A DNA stretch of 64,000 nt from Hofstenia miamia (GCA_900660155.1 CABFPE010000137.1:406020-470019), one strand, 5' to 3'. Shown: positions 35,776 through 49,260, counted from the stretch's first letter. Program-made: numbers and translations. Notes: a model not told the origin generated them from the letters alone.

Positions 35776-37229
35776 CAGTTTTAAGTTGCATGCAATTGCC
35801 AAGTTTTTATATAAAAATCATATATAAGCAAATAAAAATTTAAAGATCTTTCATTAAATATAATTTTCATTAATAAAGTTGAAATACAATCGACTCTTGT
35901 TTACAAAACCATAAAAAATTTTATCGTGAATTAATGACTACATATATGAATACTAAGCTAATTTATAAAATATCAAACCAAACTCCAATCGTCTACTAAG
36001 AGCAACACAGCTGCTTGAAATTCATCAGCAAGAGTCAGGAAAAATCACGATTCATGGCCGCCTTGTTGTAGGCCATGGATGAAACCCTTAACTATGTGGT
36101 ACATGTTTCATTCTTTTGAGCTTTGGATCGCAATGCAAACAGATGACACGCATCAGTTAATTAATTAATGTAAGAAGGTATACTTCCTGTAAAGATGTAA
36201 ACGATAATTAAGTATATTAATCATTGACATTTAAAATAATCCGTGATATTGAACATGATTAACCCTGTTTCCACGAGTGTTACTCTTACGTAACACCCAA
36301 TTTGTCCGCATTTTCCAGAAATCATCAAAGAATTTGAAAATTTCCTAGGGTTAAGCAAACTCAATAATATATGCTAGACACCGGCTTGGCCTCCGGATTA
36401 TATTAAGATGGAATTCAGCTCGTATCGTTATATTGAGTAAAATACAAGACTGATGTGTTTTAAAAAAGCCATCTAAGATAAGATGTACATCTATTCATAC
36501 CAAGCAGCATTTACTATAATAACCTTACGCGGGCAAACCTGCTTACAACTTAACAAATACAAACATGTTTACAATTTAACAAGTACATGCGGACCAGAAA
36601 ATCATATGCGACAAAGATCGCAAGAGCCTTTCCCAGTAAACATAATTCCGTTTAGCAAAAAATATTTACAAAAAGGAATAATTTTAGTATTATAACCATT
36701 TGAAGATAAATTGTTTAAAAACTGCATTTTTATTGATAGTTTGTCGTTTTATTGTGAAAAGACATTGTTTTGTAATGTCGTTTTAGTGCCGTTATTATGT
36801 CGTTCAGCGACGTCGTTACGACAGTTCTATGTTTACTGGGTTGTCCAATTGTAATAAGACAGGCAGTGGTGTTGTTCTATCCAAGTTTGTGATTTGCCGT
36901 TACTTGTAACATTAAGTACTAAATAAATAAAATGGCCAAAGCTGTAATAATTATTTGCAAATTTATTATTTTCTGTCCCATATATCATCACATTGTTCCA
37001 ATTCACAGCTGGCTTTCATATTTGTCCCGGATAAATAATGCTCCATTAGAAAGGACTTGGTTCATGTAAGTCACTAATTTGTTTTTAGCTGCATATTTTA
37101 AACCAATTCCGTGATATATGTACAATTGTACAATCATTTTGTTTCTTAGTTGCTTAATAACGTGAGAGTTGAGCGCTCTGATATCTACCATACGCATTAC
37201 CATACCAATGCTTTAGAAATGTTCCAATG
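35776..37229. other. AT-rich non-coding stretch
   Basis: Contains a perfect 7-bp hairpin, GTGTTAC..GTAACAC, near 36277-36296. No gene recognised. Confidence 0.4.
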
Positions 37230-37510
37230 CAGAGGCGCATTTAGGGGTCCTTGCGCCTGCCCCCTCCCCTTTTTTTGGGGCAGGCCAATTTTAAGTCATT
37301 CTCATACGATCTGATCGATATATTGATGAACAGTCTTTTTGTTTGACAAAAGTAGTGTGTCATGTTATTCATATTACCTCTGTCTATTTGGTTTATTTAT
37401 CATGTATGCACGGGCGAGCACGGCATTATGCTAAGAGGATGAAAAAATTACCTAGGCCTATATGTCTCGGATAAGAATTGCCCCCTCCCCTTTTGAAATT
37501 CTTGTTTAAG
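37230..37510 (+). mobile_element. hAT-like terminal motif
   Basis: CAGAGGCGCATTTAGGGG at 37230 is the kind of start seen in hAT elements (CAGNGGCG.A.TTAGGGG). The string 'TGCCCCCTCCCCTTTT' occurs twice nearby (about 37258 and 37480). The opposite end was not found, so only a terminal fragment is supported. Confidence 0.35.
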
Positions 37511-38159
37511 CAAGATTTTGCAAGAAATTTCAAGGTCTTTAATTTAGTGAGCCGTATTACTAAGACATCTTAAAAAGTAAACCTGCTTCTTTCAGGGCAT
37601 AAAAATATTTTTTTGAATAACAAAATTTTATGTTTTGCAATATTTGAGCTGTTCAGTTCCTATTCTCAGGAGTTTGCTTTTTGCTTGACAGTCTAATCAG
37701 TAACCATATTGCTAGGAGGAATTAACTGTCACAGAAAATTTATAAAATTACTTAAGTTTTTAACACACACACACACACACATGATTTTGAATTAGCAATT
37801 CTTCATATTTATTTTCTTAGCTAATTAGCAGCTAATATACCTTGAGTTATTTTAATATTTATGAATAAATTTTTATCAAATTCATAGTTTTATTAGTCTA
37901 TAATTTATAGAAAAATTAAAGCATCCAACGAAGAAATTATTTTAATTTGCAATATTTGTTTTTTTTAAGATGCAACTGTAGCTAGCCTTCATAATGGACT
38001 TAGGATGATTACCGCAGTTACTCTTATTAACATATGATGCCATTTATTTAGCGACACTTGTTAGATTTGTCAATCCAGTCGTAAGCTCTACGCCACAACG
38101 TCTTATAATTAGGTAAAAATAGGAATAGCAAATGAAGCATAGCCTGAATTTATTGTAAA
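37511..38159. other. AT-rich non-coding stretch
   Basis: Includes a short (AC)n run near 37762-37781. Nothing else recognised. Confidence 0.4.
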
Positions 38160-38599
38160 CTAGCAGGGGTACCCGGCGTTGCCCGGGGTATTTGAAAAGT
38201 AAAAGACGATAATATGTTTTAGTAAAAATATTTATTCTAATTAAAGTCACATGTTATGCATACAGCTTAAGTTTATAAGGCATTGATGCATGTTATTCTT
38301 AAAGACAGCATACTTTAAACAAATATTAATTCTGAAGTGCTTCCTGATAAACAATATTTTCTGTGTGATCCTTCAATGGGGTACATATAAATAAATTCTT
38401 CGAAGATCCAACTCTTGAGCATCCAACATATAGCTGTCCATGAGAAAAACATGGTGCTAGAAGATTTAGGCCAACAACTCNCCCTAAAACCTTCCCAGGG
38501 TGATAGGGAGTCACCATGCAAAGTTTGGTGACAATCCGCCCAGTAGTTTAGGCGTGCATAGCGCACATACAGACGACAATTCAATTTTATAGTTATAGA
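38160..38599 (-). mobile_element. Non-autonomous Helitron, 440 bp, both ends present
   Basis: On the minus strand the element starts TCTATAACTATAAAATTG (from 38599) and ends in a GC-rich hairpin (CCCGG-GCAACG-CCGGG) followed by CTAG (ending 38160). The host bases are A before TC and T after CTAG, exactly the A/T dinucleotide into which Helitrons insert. Between about 38517 and 38326 it keeps the last part of a Helitron helicase: FSHGQLYVGCSRVGSS, then NLFICTPL and NIVYQEAL, which are the final motifs of the PIF1-like helicase domain. The Rep domain and the rest of the helicase are absent, so it is an internally deleted derivative that would need another element's enzyme. A lone N sits at 38481. 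Confidence 0.88.
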
Positions 38600-39189
38600 T
38601 TGTGAATCATAACAAAATATTTTAATTCAATAATTGAGAGTTGATCGAGTAATGCAACTTTGAGTGGATCTAAAGGTGACAACAAACATCCTTCTGTATT
38701 TTTTATGACATCTTTGATGAAAAACATATCCACTTGGGCACCTATTTCCAAGCAAAAAAAAGAAAGAATACTGAATTGGCCTTAATTTCGGCTGCAGGCA
38801 AAAATTCATCCTTGAAATCAATTGCTGGTTAAATATCGTTTGATACTGATATATACATTGAATAAATTTGATACCATTAAAGAGAACTTCTATTTTTAGA
38901 TTTTTGGGTCATAAAAGCGTTGGTTTGAAATATTGCTAATATCGCATGTATTTAACCATGATATTTGAATTAATAGTCGGGGAGAAGCTGGGGCTGGATC
39001 CATCTTAAGTTCATGTGACGAAATAAAATCCCATTAATCCAAACGATCTTCATATCTAATAATAAAAGTTTGGGTTTAAATGATATTAAAATCATCGTTT
39101 AATCGCGATTAATCAGAACCGCTTAATCGAGTGGTTAATGAAAGGTAAGCCTTGCTCCTGCGGTCATTGAGCCACACTTCTGTCAATTA
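38600..39189. other. AT-rich non-coding stretch
   Basis: Nothing recognised. Confidence 0.4.
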
Positions 39190-39730
39190 AAAGCTCAACA
39201 CAATTTTCCGAAATTGCTTATTAATGCAATGTCTATTCTACATTATCTATCTAGATCAAGGAAAGTATCTCAGGCTTTAGGTGAACAGTTGCATTCTCTT
39301 AATATTGACATTTGTATTGTTACTGAAACCCATTTAAAGAAGATCTATCCTGATCATTATATTGCTATCAACGGATTTACTCATTACAGAAGGGATAGAG
39401 AAATATGCAACTGTCGATCCTCAACATGTACTAAGCTTCATAAAGGAGGTAGTATTATGGTATGCGTTCGTGACTCTTTATACAGTGAAATTATTAGTAC
39501 GTCAGATGGAGATAATGAATCTTTTTGAATAAAAGTAGCATCACACTAAACAAAATATTGCACATTTATTATTAATGCTTCATTTAGCCCGTCATATCGA
39601 CAAAATAGTCTTATTAATTATATCTCCTCATCATCAACCGCTGAACTAATTAAATGTTAGCCTAATGCTGTAGCAATAAGGGCAGGTGATTGGAATAGAC
39701 TTAATTTGGATCATCTTATTACAAACTAAG
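39190..39730 (+). mobile_element. LINE APE-endonuclease fragment
   Basis: A 104-codon open stretch from 39214 contains DICIVTETHLKK (catalytic Glu region), GFTHYRRDR and HKGGSIMVCVRD. After a stop and frameshifts there is GDWNRLNLDHL near 39690, the GDxN motif. The order matches the N-terminal half of a LINE endonuclease. No RT follows, so the copy is truncated and old. Confidence 0.7.
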
Positions 39731-41389
39731 AGCATCAGATGCATGTAAACTGTAACAATGAATCAACTCACAACCAGGAATGCTTGTAGCCCATAAGGAG
39801 AGACTACCCAAACCAATTGAGGCATGCCAGAAAATGAAGTCAAGACAATCTTCCATCCCATAGTGCTTTCAGATTTTGGATAACTTTATTTCTTTTGGTG
39901 AATAGCCAATTAAAAAAGGTTCAAGAATCATGAAAATATTAAAAGTCATTTCAGTTTAAGGCTAAATTCAAACAAAGTTAAATGATGCTGCAGCGAAGGA
40001 TGGATCCTAGATGTTATGTTGTGGTAATATGGAAAATAAATGCAAAAAACTGCATGATAACATGGCTGTCTAGATTGTGATGTCTTTCAAAGATTGATAG
40101 CTAAGCAAAGCCTACTGAAAAATGAATATCAGTCAAAACAATGCAGTGCAAAATTATTTATTTTTCAAAATTTATTTTTGAATTTTCTTTCTTGTAAAGT
40201 CCTTAATAACATTATCATAAAATTCACGAGAGTAATAAAATATATCAAGTCGTTTTTCAGGTTCTAAAAAGAGTCGAAGTCTTACCTATATTTAATGCTG
40301 GTTGACACCACTATCAATTTCCACATTATTGGTAGCCCCTCCACTCGTACATGTACTTTGACAATTGTAGCAACATGATTAAGAAATTGACAACTGTCAC
40401 AAATTGCAAATTATACTTGTTAACATCACATCGTTATAATTATCACGAAATACTCTAATGTTTCTGAACACATAGCATTCTATTCAATAGAAAGAAATGT
40501 ATGTGATTCCATTTGTGATTTATTTCTTTGCATTTAACAATCAAATATAATGTTTATTTACAGTATGTTCATTCACATAATGCAAAAGCCCTGGGTCTTA
40601 AGCTTTCTGTCATGAAGAGAAAACTAGAATTTGATTAATTCTCAGACTTTTTGTGTGTTTTACATATACTATATGAATGCTTGAAGGTTGAGACTTGAAT
40701 TTTTTAGCCAAATTTACTATGAGTTTTTTTGTTTATTCCAGACTATTATATAGCATACATCTCAGCTAAAACTAATTGAATAATTTTTGTGTGTTTGACC
40801 AAGGTAAGGCAGAGACTACTAAGATATATTTGAATGTGATGGTTTTTCTGAATCAGCGATATTTTGCAGAATAATGAGAAAATTGTGGAAGATCATTAAT
40901 GTGAAATCCCCCTCTTCGGATCTCAATTTACTTGATTCTGATAGCAGTCCAATCTTTTTTTGTGATGATCCACGGCTAGCTTTTAGCATATAAAAAATTG
41001 CATTTCAGATGTATGTTGTTATTTGCTTTCAGAGAGGAAATTTCAGTATGTTCTAACCAGTGCCGAGGCCTGTAGCAGTTTCCTTTGATTTAAGGATAAC
41101 GATTGAAATTAATTTACTTATCTACATGTTGACAACAACAGAAAAATAAGAAAGTCGAATACAAACTTTTATTTCCAAGGAAATTAAAAACAAATAAAAA
41201 CGAAACATTCAAAGATCCTTTCGACGCAGTTTAAGCTCTGAAAACTTGGCAATTATTTCATTTATAATGGAATGTCAATTTTTTTGACCCGGTGCGGGGC
41301 CTATGTGAAGCGCGGAGCCCGTAGCAGGTGCCACATCTGCTACTAGGTTAATTCAGCACTGAATTGAAGAGGAATAGGGTGTATATCGC
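39731..41389. other. AT-rich non-coding stretch
   Basis: At about 41060 'cagtgccgaggcctgtagcag' resembles 'ggtgcggggcc..gcccgtagcag' near 41293-41328. These may be terminal parts of the transposon whose fragment follows at 41390. Confidence 0.35.
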
Positions 41390-41940
41390 CAATCCTTTGG
41401 AGGAACCTATTATATTGGATTAGAGCAAACACTTGAAGCTCTTTGTGCTAAAAGATTGCAACTGCTTTCCACTATTGATTTCAATGAAAACATGAACGAT
41501 TCTCCGTGTGTCTCCAAATCCCTTTGTTGCACTATGGACTTAAAAGACGATGATTTAATTATTTGTGATTCAGGCTTGATTTCAACTGAAGATCTTTGTA
41601 ATGAAGAAATGGCTGCTATCGTGTTCATTAGTGGGTACATTACATACAAGAAAAATTTGGAAACATCTAGTTAATTACCAGAAGCTATATCTAAATACAC
41701 AGAGTTAATAAATCGTGGTGGATGAAGCTTTCATCAGTAGAGCACCTCAATTTAGTTTGGTGCTGTTCTGTTGTTTTCAAAAAGTAATCTTCGCACTGTA
41801 CTGAACACCTTAAAAATTTTTTATGTTTATGTCTGATACTCTAGCTTTGCAAGAAAGTTATTCACCCTGCATATTTCTCCTTGTAGCAAACTGTTTTATG
41901 AAAGTCTATGCATCTTCATTTGGTGAAAAAACTTTAACTG
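41390..41940 (+). mobile_element. Decayed DNA-transposase C-terminal fragment (P/THAP9-like?)
   Basis: An open frame over about 41400-41671 includes LEALCAKRLQLL and EEMAAIVFISGYITYKK, and past a stop codon ISKYTELINRGG. The 'hydrophobic-SGY(I/V)..K' helix followed by a 'RGGL' segment resembles the C-terminal part of P-element/THAP9-like transposases. The assignment is tentative. The N-terminal and catalytic parts are not seen, and several stops show it is dead. Confidence 0.4.
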
Positions 41941-42976
41941 CAAGAAAAAAGAGAAAATTTGAAAAACAATGATTATGTTGAATGTATCTTTAGTTGTAAA
42001 TCCATACATAAGTTTCTTTCACATGGATTTTTCTAAAATTACATCGATATTTATTAACTAATCGGAATATTTTTTGTTGTTTGTTGAATAGCTGCAGGTG
42101 CAGCGAATATTTTCTCTATTATGCATACATTTATTGCAGCTTACTAAACTTTTTACCGATAATAAGACGCTTGTCGTCCTTCTCTTAAGTAGTCTTTGAT
42201 AGTCTAAATAATATTCACTTCATAAAATAATCTAACAGGAAATTCTATAAACAAATTAGAAAAAGCTGTTTCCAATAATCGATATATTTGAACAGATGCT
42301 ACAGTAAAAAATGTGTTTGACTAAAAAAGCAACATATAATATCAATTGTATTTATCACCAGATATATGCATTTCTAAGAAACGCAACAATTTTGTAAACA
42401 TAAAATTAAAATAGGCATAAATGTTAGCTATATTTAACACTATATTATAAAAATTTAATTGCTTGCCTGAATTTTCAGCGTATAATATTAATGCCGCTAA
42501 ATATAAAGAAATTCCATTTTGGGCACAAGCTAAATGAATATTAATAAAATTTTCATAAAATCATAGCACTGGGGTTTTTCAAGCAAGGTATTTCTATAAC
42601 AAACTAGCAATCATCCTAAAGCAAAAGTTTTAAGCTGATTTTTTTTGGGTAACAAATCTACCCCAAATTTAGACTATTGTTGTTTTTGCTGAATCTTGAT
42701 AAGCAAAGTTAGGATGATTACCATATTGTACAGACAAAAGTACTTAATAATGTGGAAAATTCACAAAATATCAGGTTCTTCCAATTTGATTTGAGCTCAA
42801 AATCCTATTTTAGTTGTTCGTGAGGTAACAAAATTACATCACACTTCGTTTAACTGTAAACAAGATTAACATAATTGCAATTTACGGATACAAAATGTCT
42901 TGGTAACTAGCCCACATCCTGGATGGCTTGCCTTTGTAAGAGCCACCCTGGTTAACATTTTCGCACTACACCACTG

Positions 42977-42979
<3 letters not shown>
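41941..42979. other. AT-rich non-coding stretch
   Basis: Nothing recognised. Confidence 0.4.
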
Positions 42980-43009
<30 letters not shown>

Positions 43010-43180
43010 NNNNNNNNNNNNNNNNNNNNNNNNNNNNNNNNNNNNNNNNNNNNNNNNNNNNNNNNNNNNNNNNNNNNNNNNNNNNNNNNNNNNNNNNNNN
43101 NNNNNNNNNNNNNNNNNNNNNNNNNNNNNNNNNNNNNNNNNNNNNNNNNNNNNNNNNNNNNNNNNNNNNATATATATATA
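42979..43180. repeat. (TA)n microsatellite with a 160-N gap
   Basis: Alternating TA flanks both sides of N at 43010-43169. The gap was evidently caused by the repeat. ORFs crossing it are artefacts. Confidence 0.95.
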
Positions 43181-44879
43181 CTCATTATACATACACAGTA
43201 TTTACTTCATTCTTGCATATTGAAAGCTCACCCTGATTTATTAGGTTATTATTTAGATATTGTTGATATTTTTCATTTTAATTTGCTTTTGTATTAAAGG
43301 ATTTTTTGTTTTTGAGTTATGGAGGTATATTATTACATAGTTTCATGCTGTTAAGTGTGTGATTTATTGCTTTTTCTCACGCTAGAAAGCAATCCATGGC
43401 AGTTGCAATGCCATGCAGAGCAACCATAGATTTGTTTACTTGAATAACTGATAAATATAATATATTTTGTGTTTCTTAGTATATATGGGTAGTTGACATT
43501 TCATTTTATAGGCTAAATATATTAAGGTATATGCTTTTGTGGTTATGATCGTAACTTATTATATAAAATTAACCGCTCTTAACAGTCAGTAGGGGCAACG
43601 GTTACGGGGTAAATAAGAAATAAATTAGGTTTTACTAGATATTTTAGAGAGGTTGTAATGTATACCAATTTCCTCTGTTTGTTGTTCATTTCAACATATA
43701 TTTTACAAGTAACAAGATGATCAAAAACGAAAAGCTGTTACTATTGTAAAATTATTGTAGTATTTGTAGTCAAATAGTCAATCAAAGTTGAGCATTTTCT
43801 ATTAATATGAGTTGGTATTGTTTAATTGGTACTTCTCTACCGAAAATTTCCATAAATTCACAAATTTTTGTATATTCTACTAAATGCATTGGACTGGATG
43901 GTTTAATAGTTAATTTTTTAGAGGAATGCTTCTAATGAAAGGAACGACAATGACACGCACAAGGTAAGAATTTACAGGCCATCTTAATGCATTATATAAT
44001 TAATTAACATTTGACGTAAAATAACAAATTGGCTGCATGTTAATGTTTTGCGGGGTTGGTCGCGGCAAGCGGCTGGCTATGGCCTGATCTCTTATGGTTG
44101 TGGCCGGTCACGACTTCAATTTTCAAGTGACGATTTCTTGCAGCCGTAAGCCTTACTTTGTTTTGACTTTCAAACTGAATTAAACAGGTTTTTTTCAATG
44201 AATAATGAGTTTTATTCAAGGTAGTGTAAGTCTAGACATATTATGAGAAATAAAGTGAATACAATTTACGGGCGGAAACGGTTTCAATACACGACTACAA
44301 CCGACCACGGTTGCAAAAAATAATTATTGGCCGGCTGTTGCATCCAAAGAGCACGAAGCTCTGCTTTTCTTAAATACTTGTATTTATTTTATAATAATTC
44401 CAAAATAGAAATAACAATGTGTTCATTCTGTAAGCAAATATTGAATGTTTTTTTCGAAATTTACAACTGTTGTACGTTCTTTGTTATCTTTTGATTTGTG
44501 TTTTTCTATTACAATTGAATAGAACGGATTATGCTTGCTTAAATTGAAAATCCTTGCATTTCCTAAACAGGACAAGACGGTATGCTTTTGGGTTAATTCA
44601 ACGCATATCCAACAATCTTTATTCAATTGCACAGGCCGATCAATGTCTGTTCGTCTGGAATTAAAGCTAAATATTTTGTTTAATCAAGAACGAGCAAATT
44701 AACTACTATATTAACAGTAACATTTGCCAATGGAGTGGATTTCTATTAGAAAGATTGCATTAATGATGCTACTGACTTACGTGTATCCAAGAAGCAACTA
44801 AAAACTATTCGTGCTACCAGATTCATTGAACGACATACTGCAATTACATGCACGAGATCTTTATTTCGGTTTGTTGAAG
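43181..44879. other. AT-rich stretch with a GC-richer inverted segment
   Basis: 44040-44345 is GC-richer, with loosely inverted 'ggttggtcgcgg' and 'ccgaccacggttgc' motifs about 250 bp apart, possibly a small fold-back element. Otherwise nothing recognised. Confidence 0.3.
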
Positions 44880-45890
44880 AAGTCATACTGATCATAAAAA
44901 CATGGCAGTCAAGTGATGCAAGAAGTTTCCCGACCTAAGTTCATTGTGTCAGATATAATTTTTCAAGAGGATTGTGTTTTCATGCTTCCACTAACCAGAC
45001 AACTGCAAACAGTGAGAAATGATCTGATTAATGCAAAGATGACCTGTTGGAATCCTTACAAGGCCTACGATCACAGGATGTATTCTTAAAAATATTTGCT
45101 GACATGACAAATCATGCAGAACTGCTTAATATTTCAATTACCAAATCACGTATTCCAGCAAGGAAATCTGTGTATTGGGCAAAAGTTGGAAAAGAGAATG
45201 ACGATGCTGAGACATATTTTTGTATAAATTATTTCTTTCCGACACTTGATAATGCTGTAAGTGATATCAAGCTTCGATTTGGTCCTTGCCGAACGAAAAG
45301 CAGTTACACTATCATGTGCTGTACCTTACTTCATAGCTGAACATCAGAATGAACAGTGGATAAACCTAGAAATTGAGCTTAATTTGAATTGTGGTACAGG
45401 AAATGGAGAAGAGTTCTAAAGGAGGACCGTCCAAAATCAGCTGTTGCATTACTTGATCATACTTCATCTTTCCCAAACATCGCAAATTGTGGCAATTATT
45501 CTTATCACAACTGCTGATGTCGAACGTTGCTATTCCAAATTGGAAAATACTCTGATTGGAATCAGAGCTTCAGTGGGGGAGAAACGCCTTGAATCCCTTA
45601 TGATGCTACAAATCCACTGTTCTGATACCCCAAGTATTGATGCTGTTATTGACAGATTTGCTTCTACTGCAGCACGTATACTTAAATTTTTATTAATTTA
45701 ACTTTCATCGCTGCCAATTAAATATATCAATTCTTTTTTGTTTTAATTAGAATCAGTAAAAGTGAGTTAATTTCGATAAAAACAATCTTCTCTAATATAT
45801 TTTAATGCCATCAAAATTAGCGAGAATTAATCTCATTATTAATAAAAAAATTTTAGCCACCCCGAATTCAAAATTCTGGCTGCGCTCCTG
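44880..45890 (+). mobile_element. Decayed hAT transposon, 3' half with terminal repeat
   Basis: Plus-strand pieces match a hAT transposase. Near 44970-45035 is FMLPLTRQLQTVRNDLI. The 45047-45340 ORF carries NISITKSRIPARKS and YFCINYFFPTLDNAVSDI, matching the region before the dimerisation domain. The 45444-45701 ORF carries TTADVERCYSKLENTLIGIR and EKRLESLMMLQIH, the C-terminal hAT dimerisation domain. Downstream, CTGGCTGCGCTCCTG ends at 45890; reversed this reads CAGGAGCGCAGCCAG, a hAT-type terminal repeat. The coding region is frameshifted at least twice and the 5' end was not found. Confidence 0.75.
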
Positions 45891-47482
45891 ATTTCTAAAA
45901 TGTGGCAGCATGTGCTTGTGAATCATTACTTAAGTTTACTATGCCTACCTTGAACTTTGAAGGAATCTCCAAAAAGCTACAATAGTTCTTCACAAAAAAT
46001 TAAATGTTCATCAACACAGACTAAAAAAATATATTAAAAAGACGCAAAACCACAGGATAAAGTAGTGTCTTTTCTTGTATTTAAGTCGTAGGACTGCAAC
46101 TAAACATAGATAATTTGAAGAATATTTCTGCGTGAAGTACTTGGTGTTGGCGGGTGCGGCTTCAAGACCTATGACTTTGCGATTTCGTCATTCAATAAAA
46201 CACGAGTGATCTTCAGAAAAATATGTATTCGAAGTTAGTTGTTGTTCCATGGGCTTTGACCTTCAAATTATATAAGCATTAGGCATGGAGTGAATTCCTA
46301 TTGAAAATGGGAAATGCTCTCAAAAAGCAAAAAAAAATCTTTGAATTTCTAATTAAACACAATGGCATTGGAGGCTTGGGAGTTCTACAACCTAGGAGTC
46401 GTCTTGATGCTATTGTACATAGATTGCTACATTACTAATTAAGAAAAGTAGCTCATTTATTTAACAATTGTAATTAGAGTAAAATTTTTCAAAAATCCAA
46501 ATGTTCAAAATCTCTTAAACACCATAAAGTAATCAGTTGAAAATCCAAATATGTCATAATAATGAAAATAATAATAGTAATAATAAAATAATAATAAAAG
46601 TCAAAGCAATATATTTGCTAAAAGGTTACAATTAATTTGCAAACTAAATATAAAATGTATAATAATAATTATAATAATAACTTTGTGTGTGTGTATTTTT
46701 GTATGTGCGAGGTCAGTGTACAAAATCTGTAAATTTGTTTAGCATGTTTGTGTCTCCGATTGTATTTTTTCGGTGTAAAAGTACAATTTTCAATTTTTTT
46801 AAATTTTTAGTATTAAAACTAGGATGGGAAAAACTGCTGCAAGTAAATTTAGTATTGTGTATTTACTTTTAAGTAATTATCAAGAAAAGACAGTGATTCT
46901 CAGCCATATTTTTGTAAATAAACTTGAAGCTGTATGGAATTGTACTTGATATTCCGGAGATAATATATTATACTTTCGTCTGTATTCACTAACATGATCA
47001 TGCTTAAATGCAAAATTTAATGTTTTTAATGACCAATTAAAAGTTTTTGATAATAACTATCGGCTTTTTGTATTAAAATTAATATATAAAAATAGACAAT
47101 AATGTAATTGAACGTGATAATCTGGTCCTAAATTTTTGAGGTGGTATAAGTATCTAACGCCAGAATCCATTTTTTGTAACTTTTATAGGAAAAATTTATC
47201 AAATTTTAAATCTTTGTCGATATCAACACCTGAACATGTAAGATGATCACTTTGTTTTATTGGAACACTGTTAATTCGATCTTGTTTGTTATTTCTTTTA
47301 CCGAATTGGGGAAAATATAATAAATTGCGATTTTTCAATATTAATTTTTAATTGATTGGATGAGAAATGCCTAGAAAGATTTTCAATATCAGTTTGTAAA
47401 TGTTTCTATATATATATATATACTCCCACGTTTTAAGATAGGAACTGCGGTTGACTACTTGCTAATAATAATAATAATAATA

Positions 47483-47550
<68 letters not shown>

Positions 47551-47570
47551 TAATATTATAATTATAATAA
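45891..47570. other. AT-rich stretch with (TAA)n runs
   Basis: Simple TAA/ATT repeats at about 46560-46680 and 47460-47560, and a short (TA)n at about 47408. 46340-46435 has an open frame with NGIGGLGVLQPRSRLDAI, which faintly resembles the end of an R2-type RT but is too short to assign. Confidence 0.4.
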
Positions 47571-47899
47571 TGTGCGCAGGGAGCCTAGTTGGTAACGACG
47601 CAGATTGGTAAGCTGATTTTAAGCAACTGTGATCGTGGTTACAAAACTGGATGACTTAGATCACAGGGTAGCAAACAATCTAAAGCCTTGGTTGGCAACT
47701 TCCTAGGACAATTTGAGTCCAAAATCAAACACAATACTAATCACTGATGAGACGTCATGAAAGAGCAAAGGCCCTCGGTTCCTGGCAGGCCTTTAAATGG
47801 TCAGAAGGTGCAAAGAATCTCCAAGCAACAGGCGGACTCCACAATCGATAGTGTGGACTCGAAAATTGGTAGTATAGGATCCACACAGATCAATGGACG

Positions 47900-49260
47900 A
47901 CGGTATAAATGGACAGATTAGCAGAACAGAACAGCACTGGAGTGTTACAGAAGAAGCAGGCCAGATGAGAGGGGTTACAGGAAGAGAATGTTGGAAGAAT
48001 GAAGGAAGGCAGAGCAGAGGCTTGCAGGACAAGTGCGAAAGTTGCAGTTGGATGAGAGTAAGAGGAAAAAGAGAGTTGAACAGGCTAAGCAAAGGGAAGA
48101 TGAAGTGATGGATTTTGTGACAGAAGTGGCGGAAGCAGCAGAACCTGTGGACGCATAAACTGAAGCGGCAATCAAGGAAAAGGTGAAGGAAGAAGTAGGT
48201 GAGAGAACTAGGTTGCCAGTTCCAAGAGGAAGCTCTAAGGAAGATGAAGAACTGGAAGGCGCCAGGCAGGGATGAGGTACATTGGTATTGGCTGAAGAAG
48301 TTCAAAAGTGTTCATAAGAGACTAGCATTAGCATTGGAGGAGTGTGTGGTGAATGGGTGCCCAGAGTGAATGATAGTGGGAAGAACATTCCTGATACAGA
48401 ACAGTATAAAAGGAATTAATACATGGGCAATACCAGTGTTGAGATATTCCGCAAAAATAGTTAGGTGGAACAAGAATGAACTGAGGGAATTAGACAGGAG
48501 ACAAGGAAGATTACTATCAGCAGAGAGAGCATTCAACTTAAATGGAGATGTTGATAGGTTTTACATTGCAAGCATAAAGGAGGGAAAGGACTGGTAAGTG
48601 TGGAGGAAATGAGAGTGAAGGAAAGAAGGTATACCAGAGTAGGATGGAATCAGAGAGCCAAACAAGGTATAGGCAGAAGGCAATGCATGGAGAATACTGG
48701 AGGAACACAGAAAAGTGTGATAGAGAAGAGAACAACAAGTGGTTAAAGAAGGCAGGACTAAAAGAAGAAACAGAATCACTGATAATGGCAGCACAGGAGG
48801 AAGCAATAAGAACAAACTGGGTGAAGAAGCATATAGACAGAAGAGTAGAAGTAAGTGATAAGTGTAGGCTAATTAAGAAAGAGGCGAAGACAGTAGATCA
48901 TCTGATAGCAGTGTGTGAGAAGTTGGCGCAGAACGAGTATAAGTTCAGGCATGATAAGTTGGGACGAATTGTATATTGAGCAAGTGTGGACCAAATGACA
49001 GAAATGTAGAAACCAAGGAGAAAGAGAAGATAGACAAATACAGAGAGTTGGCAGTGGAAACAGAAAGGCTATGGAAATTGAAGAGGGTTAAAGTAGTCCC
49101 GGTAGTAGTAGGAGCACTAGGAGCAGTGAGTAAGAAGCATAAGAGATACTTGGAGGAGTTGGGAGCACCAAAGTGGGGAGGATTAGTAGCACAGAAGGCA
49201 GCATTGTTAGGAACAGCTAGAGTTCCGAGGAAAGCTCTCAAACTCCCTGGGAACTGGTGA
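47900..49260 (+). mobile_element. LINE of the R4/Dong-like (restriction-endonuclease) type, RT core deleted
   Basis: A long purine-rich coding remnant. It begins with a charged, helix-rich stretch (47900-48200), then MKNWKAPGRDEVHWYWLKKF (about 48245-48300), the start of an RT domain. At about 48417 it jumps to INTWAIPVLRYSAKIVRWNK (48418 on), which in this family lies after the RT palm, so the catalytic core is missing. 48644-48979 follows with LKEETESLIMAAQEEAIRTN and a CRLIKKEAKTVDHLIAVC zinc-like segment. 48976-49260 contains VKVVPVVVGALGAVSKKHK and KAALLGTARV, the C-terminal end. The PD-(D/E)XK endonuclease segment expected between these pieces is also lost. The clade name is by resemblance only. 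Confidence 0.65.

Noticed and set aside
42900-43223. ORFs on both strands around 43 kb
   Set aside because: They cross a (TA)n microsatellite and a 160-N gap.
46340-46435. R2-type LINE end (GGLGVLQPRS)
   Set aside because: Only about 30 codons of weak resemblance; noted but not called.
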